DNA of 64,000 nt from Streptomyces sp. NBC_01454 (lineage in GTDB: Bacteria > Actinomycetota > Actinomycetes > Streptomycetales > Streptomycetaceae), in assembly GCF_036227565.1 (NCBI RefSeq), contig NZ_CP109460.1, positions 744,001 to 808,000 of the forward strand, read 5' to 3'. This document shows, in pieces, positions 41,453-50,667 of this stretch. The position numbers and the translations under genes are program-made. The notes beneath the pieces were generated by a model. That model was not told where the DNA came from and did not search any database. It was given only the letters and a program-made list of their open reading frames with translations. Each line of letters begins with the position of its first letter. Within the stretch, counting starts at the first letter, position 1.

Positions 41453-44400
41453 GTGCCAAGGAAAGAACAGCCGTTGGAGGACGACGGCAGCGCACTGACC
41501 GACTTCGCTGCGGGGCTGCGCCTGATGCGGGACAAAGCGGGGAAGCCCACCTACCGCCAACTCGCGACGAAGGCGCATTACTCCTCGACCACACTCGCGG
41601 ACGCGGCCGGGGGCCGGAAGCTGCCCAGTCTGGAGGTCGCGCTCGCCTTCGTCCGGGCCTGCGGGGGCGACGAGGAGGAATGGAAGGGGCGCTGGCACGA
41701 GGTCGCCGCGGGCCTCGCCCCCGCGTCGCCGAACGGGCGGGACCGCGCGGGCCCGGAACAGGACCGGCCATGCCCCTATGTGGGCCTTGCCGCTTTCCAG
41801 CCGGAGGACGCCTCCTGGTTCTTCGGGCGCGAAAAACTCACGGACGACGTGGTCACCCGGGTCCGTGCCGACCGGTTCGTCGCGGTGTTCGGGGCGTCGG
41901 GGTCCGGCAAGTCCTCGCTGCTGCGCGCCGGTCTGGTCCCGCGCATGAGCGGGGGCGACCCGGACGGCGACCAGGGGTGGCCGGCCCTGCTGTTCACCCC
42001 GGGAGCACATCCGCTGGAGGAGTGCGCGGCCCGTCTCGCGGCCTTTGCCGGGGGCACGGCCCCGGAACTGCACGGGGAGCTGAGCGGTGACCCCCGGGCC
42101 CTGCACCAGGCGGTGCTGCAGGCGCTGGCCACAGGGGACCGCCCCGACGGCACGGATCTGCTGCTGGTCGTCGATCAGTTCGAAGAGGTCTTCACCCTCT
42201 GCCGGAGCAAGGACGAACGCGACCGCTTCATCTCCGCGTTACTGACGGCGGCCCAGGCCGCCAACAGCCGTACCCGCGTGGTCATCGGCGTCCGGGCCGA
42301 CTTCTACGCGAGTTGCTCGGAACACCCCGAACTCGTCGCGGCCCTGCAGGACGCCCAGTTGCTCGTCGGCCCCATGTCGACGGAGGAACTGCGCCGTGCC
42401 GTCAGCCGGCCGGCCGTCCGCCGCGAATGCGCCGTGGAGACGGCGCTGCTGGCCCGTGTCGTGGCGGAGGCCACCGGACAGGCCAACGTCCTGCCGCTGG
42501 TCTCCCACGCCATGCGGGAAACCTGGCTCCGCCGCCGCGGCAACACGCTGACCCTGAGCGGCTACGAGGCCGCGGGTGGCATCCCGCACGCCCTTGCCAA
42601 CACCGCCGAGGCCCTCTACCAGCAGTTGACCGCCGAGCAGCAGCGGCTCACCCGGTCCGTCCTGCTGCGGATGGTGGCCCCCGGCGAGGGCACCGACGAC
42701 ACCAAACGACCCGTACCGCGTGCGGACCTCGGCCCGGACACCGGCGCCGTGCTGGATCTGCTCGCCCGGGCGCGGCTGGTCACCCTGGACAGGGACGGCG
42801 CCGAGATCACCCACGAGGCGCTGCTGCACGCCTGGCCCAGGCTGCGCCGCTGGATCGACGAGGACCGGGCCGGTCTGCTCATGCACCAGCAGATCACCGA
42901 GGCGGCCGCCGTCTGGCAACGGCAGGGGCGCGACCCGGGCGCGCTGTACCGGGGCGGCGTCCTGGCCGCGGCGCGTCAGTGGGCCGCCACCCGCGGCGAC
43001 GCGCTGGTCTCCGGGCCCCGCATCGAGGAGTTCCTCGCCGCGTCCGTCCGGCACGCGGGCCGCGCGGCCCGGCTGCGCCGCGCCGGAATCGCCGCCGTGT
43101 GCGTCCTCGCGCTCGTCGCCTCCGTGGCCGCCGTCGTGGCGTTCAAGAAGAGCGCGACCGCCCATGCCGAGCGCAACAACGCCATCGCGGGGGAGGTGCA
43201 GGCCGAGGCCGGCCAGCTGCGGGAGACCGACCCCTCGCTCGCCGCCCAACTCGACATCGCCGCCTACCGCATCCATCCGCAGCCGAAGCTGCGCACCGAC
43301 CTGATCAACGCCGCCGGCGCCCCGGTGTCCAGGCCCCTGGCCGCCGGAAGCGGCACCGTGTACGCGGTTGCCTACAGCCCCGACCGCCGCACCCTGGCCG
43401 CGGCGGGAGCGGACGGCATGATCCGCCTGTGGAACGTCGCGGACCCCGCCGCCCCGGTGCCGCTCGGCCGCCCCGTCGCCAGCCACAGCCAGTGGGTCTA
43501 CTGGCTCGCCTTCAGCCCCGACGGCCGCACCCTGGCCTCCGCCGGACGCGACCGCACGGTCCGGCTGTGGAACGTCACCCGCCCGGCACACCCCGCTCCC
43601 TGGGGGCAGCCGCTGACCGGCCACACGAGTTACGTCTTCTCCGTCTCCTTCAGCCGGGACGGACGCACGCTCGCCAGCGCGAGCGACGACGGTACGGTCC
43701 GGCTGTGGAACGTCGCCGATCCGGCCCACCCGCAGCGGCTCGGACAACCGCTGAAGGGCCACGACCACGGTGCCGTGGCCTCGGCCGCGTTCAGCCCCGA
43801 CGGCCGCACCCTCGCCAGCGCGGGGCACGATCACACCATTCGGCTGTGGGACGTCACCCACCCCGCCGGCCCACGGCGTCTGGGACGGCTCACCGGCTTC
43901 AAGGACACCGTGTACGCCGTCGCCTTCAGCCCCGACAGCCGCCTCCTGGCGGGCGTGGGCAACGACCGCACCGTCCGGCTGTGGAACGTCGCGGACCCGG
44001 CCGACCCGGTGCCGCTCGGGGCGCCCCTGACCGCGCACCACGACACCGTGTACGCGGTCGCCTTCAGCCCCGACGGACGAGTCATGGCCACCGCCGGAGC
44101 GGACCACACCGTCCGCCTGTGGAACGTCATGAATCCCTCCGCGCCCGTCCCGATCGGGCAGCCCCTCACCGGACACACCGAATACGTCTACTGGCTGGCG
44201 TTCAGCCCCGACGGGCACAGCCTGGCCTCGGCCGGGGCCGACCACACCGTCAGACTCTGGCACCTCCCGAGCACCCTTCTGCCGGACCGGAGCTACGTCA
44301 ACACCGTGGCCTTCAGCCCCGTACGGCACATCCTGGCCAGCGGCAGCACCGACCACACCATCCGCTTGTGGAACGTCGCCGACCCGTCACGGCCCACCCC

Positions 44401-45178
44401 CCTCGGCCGCCCTCTCACCGGCCATCACAACGCCGTACGGAAACTGGCGTTCAGCCCCGACGGCAAGCTCCTGGCCAGCGCCGGCCGGGACGGCACCATC
44501 CGGCTGTGGGACGTCCGGAACCCCACGCGGGCCGCGCTCGTGGGACACCCGCTCACCGGCCACCAGGGTGAGGTCAACTCGGTCTCCTTCAGCCCGGACG
44601 CCCGGACGCTGGCGAGCGCGGGCCTGCACGACGGGCAGGTCCGCCTGTGGGACGTCTCGCGGCCGGCGAACGCCACCGGCCTGGGTGAGCCGCTCACCGT
44701 CCACAACGGACCGGTCACCGCCGTGGCGTTCAGCCCACGAGGGCACGTGCTGGCCACGGCCTCCGCGGACGACACCACCCGGCTCTGGGACGTGACCCGT
44801 CCGGCCAGGCCCATCCCGCTGGGCCACCCCCTCGCCGCCCGGAGCGGCGGTGTCTACGGAGTGGCGTTCAGCCCCGACGGCCGGACCCTGGCCACGGCCA
44901 ACGTCGACCACACGGTACGGCTGTGGAACGTCACCGACCCGGACCACCCGTCCCAGCTGGGTACCGCTCTCGTCGGCCACACCGGGCCGATCGACGACGT
45001 GGCCTTCAGCCCCGACGGCCACTCCCTCGCGAGCGCGAGCGACGATCGCACCGTACGACTGTGGACCCTCGATCCCGACCGGGCGATCCGGCGGCTGTGC
45101 GCCGCGACCGGCGGTGTCACCGCGCAGCAGTGGCGTCGGTACGTGCCCGAACTGGCCCTGAACCAGCCCTGCTCCTGA
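41453..45178 (+). CDS. HTH-STAND-WD40 signalling protein
   Basis: A 1241-residue protein. An XRE-like HTH (15-65) is followed by a STAND NTPase with Walker A GASGSGKSS (147-155) and Walker B LLLVVDQFEE (Asp241). A helical region leads to one membrane helix (about 545-564). About 13-14 WD40 blades follow (about 625-1215), each with RLWNV or RLWDV, enough for two seven-bladed propellers. The GTG at 41453 starts VPRKEQPLEDDG, the usual opening of this family; ATG at 41435 is an alternative. The propellers would lie on the far side of the membrane from the HTH/NTPase, suggesting an envelope sensor (inferred). Neighbours are secreted peptidoglycan-binding proteins. Confidence 0.9.
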   Translation: MPRKEQPLEDDGSALTDFAAGLRLMRDKAGKPTYRQLATKAHYSSTTLADAAGGRKLPSLEVALAFVRACGGDEEEWKGRWHEVAAGLAPASPNGRDRAGPEQDRPCPYVGLAAFQPEDASWFFGREKLTDDVVTRVRADRFVAVFGASGSGKSSLLRAGLVPRMSGGDPDGDQGWPALLFTPGAHPLEECAARLAAFAGGTAPELHGELSGDPRALHQAVLQALATGDRPDGTDLLLVVDQFEEVFTLCRSKDERDRFISALLTAAQAANSRTRVVIGVRADFYASCSEHPELVAALQDAQLLVGPMSTEELRRAVSRPAVRRECAVETALLARVVAEATGQANVLPLVSHAMRETWLRRRGNTLTLSGYEAAGGIPHALANTAEALYQQLTAEQQRLTRSVLLRMVAPGEGTDDTKRPVPRADLGPDTGAVLDLLARARLVTLDRDGAEITHEALLHAWPRLRRWIDEDRAGLLMHQQITEAAAVWQRQGRDPGALYRGGVLAAARQWAATRGDALVSGPRIEEFLAASVRHAGRAARLRRAGIAAVCVLALVASVAAVVAFKKSATAHAERNNAIAGEVQAEAGQLRETDPSLAAQLDIAAYRIHPQPKLRTDLINAAGAPVSRPLAAGSGTVYAVAYSPDRRTLAAAGADGMIRLWNVADPAAPVPLGRPVASHSQWVYWLAFSPDGRTLASAGRDRTVRLWNVTRPAHPAPWGQPLTGHTSYVFSVSFSRDGRTLASASDDGTVRLWNVADPAHPQRLGQPLKGHDHGAVASAAFSPDGRTLASAGHDHTIRLWDVTHPAGPRRLGRLTGFKDTVYAVAFSPDSRLLAGVGNDRTVRLWNVADPADPVPLGAPLTAHHDTVYAVAFSPDGRVMATAGADHTVRLWNVMNPSAPVPIGQPLTGHTEYVYWLAFSPDGHSLASAGADHTVRLWHLPSTLLPDRSYVNTVAFSPVRHILASGSTDHTIRLWNVADPSRPTPLGRPLTGHHNAVRKLAFSPDGKLLASAGRDGTIRLWDVRNPTRAALVGHPLTGHQGEVNSVSFSPDARTLASAGLHDGQVRLWDVSRPANATGLGEPLTVHNGPVTAVAFSPRGHVLATASADDTTRLWDVTRPARPIPLGHPLAARSGGVYGVAFSPDGRTLATANVDHTVRLWNVTDPDHPSQLGTALVGHTGPIDDVAFSPDGHSLASASDDRTVRLWTLDPDRAIRRLCAATGGVTAQQWRRYVPELALNQPCS

Positions 45179-45239
45179 CGCGGCCGGCAGCGGTGAGCGC
45201 ACCGGCACCACCCGTCTGACCTGCGGGGCTCCGTCGTCA

Positions 45240-45285
45240 TTGTCCGGACGATGTTGTCCGGTGCCGGCTCGTCGACACCGGACAA
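45240..45285. promoter_or_regulatory. TTGTCCGG motif block B (mirror of block A)
   Basis: TTGTCCGG at 45240 and 45254 and CCGGACAA at 45278 (spacings 14 and 24), the exact mirror of block A. The inner pair forms a 10-bp inverted repeat TTGTCCGGTG / CACCGGACAA. It lies 111 bp upstream of the peptidoglycan-binding protein gene at 45396. Confidence 0.75.
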
Positions 45286-45395
45286 CCACATCGGGCTAGA
45301 CAGGGTTCGGTGGCACGAGCGGGACCGGCCGGCGCAGCCGCGGGCTCCGCTGTCACGGGCCACTGCTTCCATCCCGACGAACGAACGGAAAGCAG

Positions 45396-45776
45396 ATGTC
45401 CACTCCGAAGATGACTGCGAGGCTCGGCCTGCTGGCCGCTGCCGTAACTGTGATCACCGGCGGTCTGTCCACGACGGCGGACGCCTCGCCCGCCGCGGCC
45501 ACACTCCAGTACGGGAGCCAGGGCTGGGGAGTGAAGTGCGTGCAGGAGGCCGTCGACGACTGGGCGTGGCGGACCGGCCATGGCTGGCCGCTGGCGGTGG
45601 ACGGCGGCTTCGGGTCCGGGACCCGGACCTGGGTCAAGAAGTTCCAGTCCGCCTCCGGCGCCTCCACCGACGGCGTCGTGGGCCGGCAGACCGGTAACAG
45701 CGTGCTGGACAACCTTCAGGGCGACAGCACATGGCGACACGACTGCTACGACTACGTCCCCAGCACCCACAGCTGA
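45396..45776 (+). CDS. Small secreted peptidoglycan-binding protein (126 aa)
   Basis: A 126-residue exported protein. The signal peptide (MTARLGLLAAAVTVITGGLS..., cleavage near DAS) is followed by a single PG_binding_1-like domain (WGVKCVQEAVDDW..., LAVDGGFGSGTRTWVKKFQSASG, TDGVVGRQTG) and a Cys-containing tail. There is no catalytic domain, so it probably binds wall without cutting it. It shares the TTGTCCGG block with the CHAP hydrolase gene, in the same orientation relative to transcription. Confidence 0.82.
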   Translation: MSTPKMTARLGLLAAAVTVITGGLSTTADASPAAATLQYGSQGWGVKCVQEAVDDWAWRTGHGWPLAVDGGFGSGTRTWVKKFQSASGASTDGVVGRQTGNSVLDNLQGDSTWRHDCYDYVPSTHS

Positions 45777-46021
45777 CGGGCTCCGTCCTCCGCCCGGGGC
45801 CGGAGGGCGACCTGCCGTCCGGTCCCGGGCAATGACCGCGCCGCGACCGTCGCTTCACAAGAGGCGGCGGTCGCACGGCGGTTGGCCGTCACGACCTGTT
45901 CGGCTTCACCCCGACCTGCACCCGTGAAGTGTGCGAGCAGGCTGTGGGGCAGGTGAGGGGACGAGCGCCTGGGGGACACAGGCGCCCCTCCACACACCGC
46001 CGAGGCTCGTCGGGCGGGGTG

Positions 46022-47002
46022 TCAGCGGGCGGCGGAGAAGGCCATCAGCCAGGTGCCGTCGTCCTGTTCGGTGGCGTCGGAGTAGCCGCAGCCGTCGGCC
46101 TGCGCAGCCGTGCCCGGGTAGGCCACCTCGACTTCGACTTTCGGGAAGTCCTCGATGAACGCCGCCACCGCCGTCCGGCCGTCCCCACTGGGCCCCCGCT
46201 CGCAGTCGAGCCGGACGGTGCCCTCGATGTTCCCGATCCACCGCCGGAAAGCCTGCGGCCGCATCAGCTGGCCGGGCTCCATCTTGGTGCTGATGCCCCG
46301 CGCGATCCCGTCCATGACGGCGGCCACCTCGTCCAGCGGAGCCGCTGCGGCCCTCGGCGCCGGGTACAGATACGAGCTGTGGGGCTGCTGGTCGATCCCG
46401 CTCACGGTGCCGGCGAAGGCCTGACCGCCCGGCCCGGCGACCTTGACGTCGTACGCCCCGGTGGCAGCGGCCACGGGAGAACCCGGGTAGATCTTGGCCC
46501 ACAGCTCGTCCTCGCGCTGCGTGGCGTCACCGATGCCGTAATTCCCGGACAAGCCGTCACCGGCCGGGATCAGGGCCGCGGAGCCGCCGCCGCGCAACGC
46601 GTTGCGGTAGCGGATGTCCAGGGTCAGGGTCGGGAAATCCCTGCGGAAATCCTTGATCACCGACCGGCAGGAGTGGCACGGACCCATGTCGGAGTACAGG
46701 ATCACCGTGCCTCTGCGGACCGCGCCGATGCGCGAGGTGTACTGGGCGTTGCTCCGGCATCCCAGGTGGCTGTAGATCTCGTCGGCGAGGAGGTTCACCA
46801 CCTGCCGTTCGGCGTCCGTCCGGTGCTGGATGCCCTTGAGGGCGCCGTCCCAGTCCTTCGGTTCCGCCAGGTCCTGGTAGTAGTTGCCTCCGCGCAGGGG
46901 CTGGTGCGAGACGCTCTGGACCTCCCCTTCGAGGTCCGCGTATCCGATGAAGGCGATCGAGTACGTCAGGGTCGCCCTGTTCGTGTATGCGGCGTTGGTC
47001 AT
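46022..47002 (-). CDS. Orphan deaminase-fold protein (326 aa)
   Basis: A 326-residue soluble protein. The centre shows the layout of toxin-type cytidine-deaminase folds. TDAERQVVNLLADEI supplies the proton-shuttle Glu65 (with Asp63 where His is usual), and YSDMGPCHSCRSVIKDF supplies the PCxxC zinc pair (Cys109, Cys112). A second beta-alpha half ends FIEDFPKVEVEVAY. It has no signal peptide, no secretion module and no obvious immunity partner. It could be a nucleotide or nucleic-acid deaminase or a domesticated toxin. The assignment rests on motifs only. Confidence 0.65.
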   Translation of the reverse strand: MTNAAYTNRATLTYSIAFIGYADLEGEVQSVSHQPLRGGNYYQDLAEPKDWDGALKGIQHRTDAERQVVNLLADEIYSHLGCRSNAQYTSRIGAVRRGTVILYSDMGPCHSCRSVIKDFRRDFPTLTLDIRYRNALRGGGSAALIPAGDGLSGNYGIGDATQREDELWAKIYPGSPVAAATGAYDVKVAGPGGQAFAGTVSGIDQQPHSSYLYPAPRAAAAPLDEVAAVMDGIARGISTKMEPGQLMRPQAFRRWIGNIEGTVRLDCERGPSGDGRTAVAAFIEDFPKVEVEVAYPGTAAQADGCGYSDATEQDDGTWLMAFSAAR

Positions 47003-47246
47003 GTGCTGCGTTCCCCCACTCCGTCGTGGTGCACGGCGCGACCGACCGCCCCACAGGTCGGTTCCCGTCGCCCTACCCTCGCACTCCCACTGTGGCGCGC
47101 GAGGGTAAACGAACGCTCAACACACGTGCGGGGCAGTCACACGTCGCCCGGACCCCCCCGCCGTGGTCAGCCTCGCCGGCCGGCGGTCCAGCTGCCCGCG
47201 CCGGAACGCCGGGCTTCAACAGGGCTCACGACAGCGTGGCCCGGCT

Positions 47247-47804
47247 CTACGTGAGGGTGTGGCGCCATGCCTGGTTGGAGGTTCCCGTACACGGCATGAG
47301 GCCCCCCTCGCGCCGGTTCCCGTCGGGTCGGCCGATGTCCTCGAGGCACTTACCGCTCACAAGGTGCCGAAGTACCACGACGTGGTCGTGGATGGTGTCC
47401 ATGCGCCACTGCTGCGCGAAGCTGTTGTTGCAGGTCCACTACTGGACCCCCGCGCCGTCGTACGTGCCGTCACGCGGTTCGACGCACTTGTACGAGCGGC
47501 GCGTGGAGAAAGCCGTGCCGCCCACGTCATTCGAGCCGACGCCGAACACCTGGTTCTGCCCGCCCTTGCACTTGAACTGCTGCACGACTGCGGCCTCGTC
47601 ATAGGACTCGTCTCTCACCTCCAGGCGCATTTCCGTCGCCAGGTTCTTGAAGCGAGCAGTGAGCAACGCCTGCGCATCGGCAGGGGCAGCCTGCGCGACG
47701 CCAGTCGCACCACTGGTACCCATGAGGCCGACGAAAACAAAGGCACAGAACAAGACGACGCTGCGGAAGCGGCGCGTAGACAGAGAAATAGCCCCCTCGA
47801 TCAT
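47247..47804 (-). pseudogene. Secreted ricin-B-lectin protein interrupted by in-frame TAG
   Basis: A signal peptide (RSVVLFCAFVFVGLMGTSG) is followed by a ricin-type beta-trefoil start (FKCKGGQNQVFGVG; YKCVEPRDGTYDGAGVQ). A TAG at 47439-47441 follows, then the same frame continues WTCNNSFAQQWRMDTI and GKCLEDIGRPDGN through MPCTGTSNQAWRHTLT to a stop at 47247. The TAG sits where the family has the second Gln of QQW, so one C-to-T change (CAG to TAG) explains it. Without read-through the lectin fold is truncated. Start uncertain (47804 or 47840). Confidence 0.8.
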
Positions 47805-48438
47805 GAGGCGGGAATCGAACGGTCGCTGATGCGCCGCCATCAGCTCGGAGGCTGCGCCAACTCCGTGATACGGGAATCGGACATTCCCCGTGGAAACGCA
47901 ACAGACGCCGCCAGGGCTCCTCGCCGACTCCGCTCTGAAGGAGACCGAAGAGTCCGGGGAGCCCGCCAATACGGGGACGGCATCGAGCCGGCTCGGCTCA
48001 TCCGCCGGCCTCGGCCCCGGCGTCGTCGATCAGGCCCACGAACATTGTCCGGTGCGGCTGGTCGACGTGCCGCCGGGCGACCTCGGCCGCGCCCACCGCG
48101 AGCCGCGGGCGCCCTCCGGGCATCCGGCGGACGGGAACTGACGTCGCCTGGCGTGAGCTGCCGCCCCCATGGAGAGCGAGACGCCCGCTAAGATGCACCG
48201 GAAGTGAACAAATGCTCCCAAACAGGAAACTATCGGCCTTTGGGGCAGCGGTCTCCGGGACGGTGCGTCGGAGAGGTTCGGTCCGCGCTCCGCTCACCGA
48301 CTGGCGCCCTGGTCCGCCGGATGCGGTCATGGCGCCCGTCGCGCATGACCGGTTTTCGGGACGGACGGGAAGCCGCCGACCGACCGGACCGGGGCCCCTC
48401 AGCGGGAGCGAACAGGCCATCGTGGAGAGGGGCGCTGC
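47805..48438. other. Gap before NAD kinase gene, no gene seen
   Basis: About 630 bp with no convincing coding region. It contains one TTGTCCGG (48045-48052) and a locally A/T-richer stretch near 48200-48240, where the NAD kinase promoter may lie. Confidence 0.5.
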
Positions 48439-49503
48439 GTGAGCGTGCGACGGGTGGGCCTCGTCGTCCACGGCGGACGTCCCGCCGCCGTGGCGGCCGC
48501 CGACGTTGTCCGACGGTGGTGCGTGCGCCAGGACGTCGGCTGCGTCGCCATCGACGTGTGGAGTCAGGACGAGCAACGGCGGGATGCGCGGGAGGAGGTC
48601 GAAGCTGCCGGCAGCCCCGACCTGATCGTCACACTCGGAGGAGACGGCACCTTCCTTCGCGGAGCACGCCTGGCCGCACAGGACGACGCGCTGGTCCTCG
48701 GTGTCGACCTGGGCACTCTCGGCTTCCTGACCGAGGTCCCGGCCGACGGGGTCGAGCGCGCGCTGGACGCCGTCCATCGCGACCAAGTGGACATCGAGAC
48801 CCGCCTGATACTGACCATGCGGGCGTCCTGCCCCCTGAGACTCCCTGAGGGAATGGAGGCCCTCCTGCGCTACGGCCGCGGTCCCGCGCTGCCGCCTCCG
48901 CTGGTGCGTCCCGATTGTGCCGTCGCCCCGGACTGGGGGGTGGCGCTTGACCTGACGGCCCTCAACGACATCGTCCTGGAGAAACTGGCACGCGACCGGC
49001 AGGTCTCCCTCGGCGTATACCTCTCGGGCCGGCTGCTCGCCTCCTACTCCGCCGACGCCGTCCTGGTCGCCACCCCCACCGGATCCACGGCCTACAGCTT
49101 CGCCGCCGGCGGCCCCGTCATCTCCCCTGCAGCCGACGCCATCGTCTTCACCCCTGTCGCTCCGCACATGACCTTCAACCGCTCGGTGGTCGCCGCCCCC
49201 GACGAGGCGGTCGCGCTACGCGTGCTGGGACATTCCGGCCGCGCGGCGGTCAGTGTCGACGGCCAGTTGTGCGGCGTCCTGGACCCGGGAGACTGGATCG
49301 GTGTCTACGCGGCTCCCCAGCGCCTGCGCGTCGTGCGGCTCGGACCGACCGACTTCTACGGCAGACTGCGTGAGCGCATGCGCCTGACCGACGCACCCGC
49401 GGCAGACGACGCCGGCATCACCCCCTTGTGGCCCCACACCACCCCGGCCCCCGATGACCTCGCACACCTGCGCCTGCCGCCCCTGCCCACGGACACCGAC
49501 TGA
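48439..49503 (+). CDS. NAD kinase (probable extra copy)
   Basis: A 354-residue ATP-NAD kinase. GGDGT lies at 67-71, the substrate loop is LNDIVLEK, and VATPTGSTAYSFAAGGPVISP and SVDGQ are present. It is somewhat long: residues about 130-155 are inserted and about 45 Pro-rich residues follow the core. It phosphorylates NAD to NADP. The usual Streptomyces NAD kinase lies beside recN and a hemolysin gene. Here neighbours are unrelated and decayed, so this is probably a second, accessory copy. GTG start preceded by GAGAGGGG. Confidence 0.88.
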   Translation: MSVRRVGLVVHGGRPAAVAAADVVRRWCVRQDVGCVAIDVWSQDEQRRDAREEVEAAGSPDLIVTLGGDGTFLRGARLAAQDDALVLGVDLGTLGFLTEVPADGVERALDAVHRDQVDIETRLILTMRASCPLRLPEGMEALLRYGRGPALPPPLVRPDCAVAPDWGVALDLTALNDIVLEKLARDRQVSLGVYLSGRLLASYSADAVLVATPTGSTAYSFAAGGPVISPAADAIVFTPVAPHMTFNRSVVAAPDEAVALRVLGHSGRAAVSVDGQLCGVLDPGDWIGVYAAPQRLRVVRLGPTDFYGRLRERMRLTDAPAADDAGITPLWPHTTPAPDDLAHLRLPPLPTDTD

Positions 49504-49619
49504 CCCGAGCGCCGCTCATCGACTCTGAGCGTCTCTCATCGACGGGACCCGTAGGCTGCGCACGGCGACAGCGCGCTGCGTCAGCCGCACGGAAACGTGG
49601 CACCGCTACGCCATAACGT

Positions 49620-50100
49620 GGTCACCTTGCCTCCCTTGAGCCGACCCTCGCCCCGATGGCGGTCGCCTTCTTCGGGGCGTCCCTCGCCGGGCCGAGGCTG
49701 ATCGGCAGGTACGGCGGCCGGGTCACGGTCGCCGGGTGCGCTGATCCAGGGGACGGGCCTCGTGCTGCTGGTGCCGGCGGTCCGGCGCGACTGGCCGGAC
49801 CTGGGGTCGTGGACCTGCTCCCCAGTCTGCTGCCGGCCGGGCTGGGCCAGGGCTTCCAGCTCCCGGTGCTGCTGCGGATCGTGCTCTCCGGCGGACCGAG
49901 CGGGGGTGGGCAGCAGGGTGATGGTGACCGCGCAGCAGTCCTCGCCGGCCGTGGGGGTGGCGACGCTCGGCACGCTCTTCCTGGCGGTGTCGCCCGGGCT
50001 GGACACGGGGAACGCGCTGGTGGTGACGCTGCTGGTGCAGCTCGGGGTGGTGGCGGTGACGGGGCTGCTGTATCTGCGGCTGCCCCGGGTGGTCGGCCGA
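49620..50100 (+). pseudogene. Remnant of DHA2-type MFS drug transporter
   Basis: Pieces of the C-terminal third of an EmrB/QacA-like pump appear in alternating frames. They are AVAFFGASLAGPRLIGRYGGR, then LVLLVPAVRRDWPDL, then LLPAGLGQGFQLPVLLRIVLSG and finally VMVTAQQSSPAVGVATLGTLF...LLVQLGVVAVTGLLYLRLPRV. At least two frameshifts are needed to join them, and the N-terminal two thirds are missing. Non-functional relic. Confidence 0.75.
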
Positions 50101-50220
50101 GAGGAGCGGGACCGGCCGCGCCCGGTGCGGCGGCAGGGCCCCGGTACGGCAGCAGGGCCCGGACCGCGCGTCGCGGTCCGGGCCCTGCCCCGTGCGGTGC
50201 CGCCCTGCGGCGGCGGTGCG

Positions 50221-50430
50221 TCAGCTCTGTGCGGTGTCGTCGCCCGTCTGCCCGGCGCCCTCAGCTGCGCCTGCCTTCTCGCGCATCTTGCGCACCAGCT
50301 CCGCCTTCTGGTCGGCGGCACCCTGGCGGTCGAGGTTGCGGTGCGGACCGTTGTTCTGCCGTTCGGCGCGGGACAGCCTCTTGCGCTGGCCGCCGCCCAT
50401 GCCCACGGGGTTGTTGATGTTCTTGCTCAC
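50221..50430 (-). CDS. Small basic conserved protein (DUF6243-like, 69 aa)
   Basis: A 69-residue basic, glycine-containing protein that starts SKNINNPVGMGGGQRKRLSRAERQ and ends in a helical, acidic tail (ADQKAELVRKMREKA). I believe it matches a small conserved streptomycete family (DUF6243). Function unknown; intrinsically flexible and possibly nucleic-acid-binding. A weak GAGAA site precedes the ATG. Confidence 0.7.
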   Translation of the reverse strand: MSKNINNPVGMGGGQRKRLSRAERQNNGPHRNLDRQGAADQKAELVRKMREKAGAAEGAGQTGDDTAQS

Positions 50431-50667
50431 GGGTTCTCCCGGAATGATGTGAAGTGATCTACGGATTCATCGGTGGGGGACGGGCGCGGCGACGTCGAAG
50501 GGCGTCAGCAGGGGCCCGTCACGCTCTCACTCGTAAATCGGCGTCTGGAAGAACATGACAAAGACATTACCCGGTTCCGTCGGCCCCGCACACCAAGTTT
50601 TTCGCCGCCCCGGCGTCGGCCGGGCCTTCGGCGAGCGCCCAGGGTCGGCCGTTTCCTTCCGGGAATC

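Noticed and set aside
42239..44356. Long minus-strand open frame opposite the STAND-WD40 gene
   Set aside because: It mirrors the codon periodicity of the WD40 gene, is Gly/Val/Arg-rich without known motifs and has no ribosome site. Similar shadows occur opposite rph, the amidohydrolase, the aldehyde dehydrogenase and lnt.
41365..45285. The mirrored motif blocks as terminal inverted repeats of a transposon
   Set aside because: There is no transposase inside and no target-site duplication at the outer edges, and each block sits in a promoter-like position for a peptidoglycan-binding gene. A regulatory reading fits better.
48045..48052. A further single TTGTCCGG as part of the block A/B regulon
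   Set aside because: Only one 8-bp copy without the spaced partners; expected by chance in 64 kb of GC-rich DNA at modest frequency, and it is not near a gene start.
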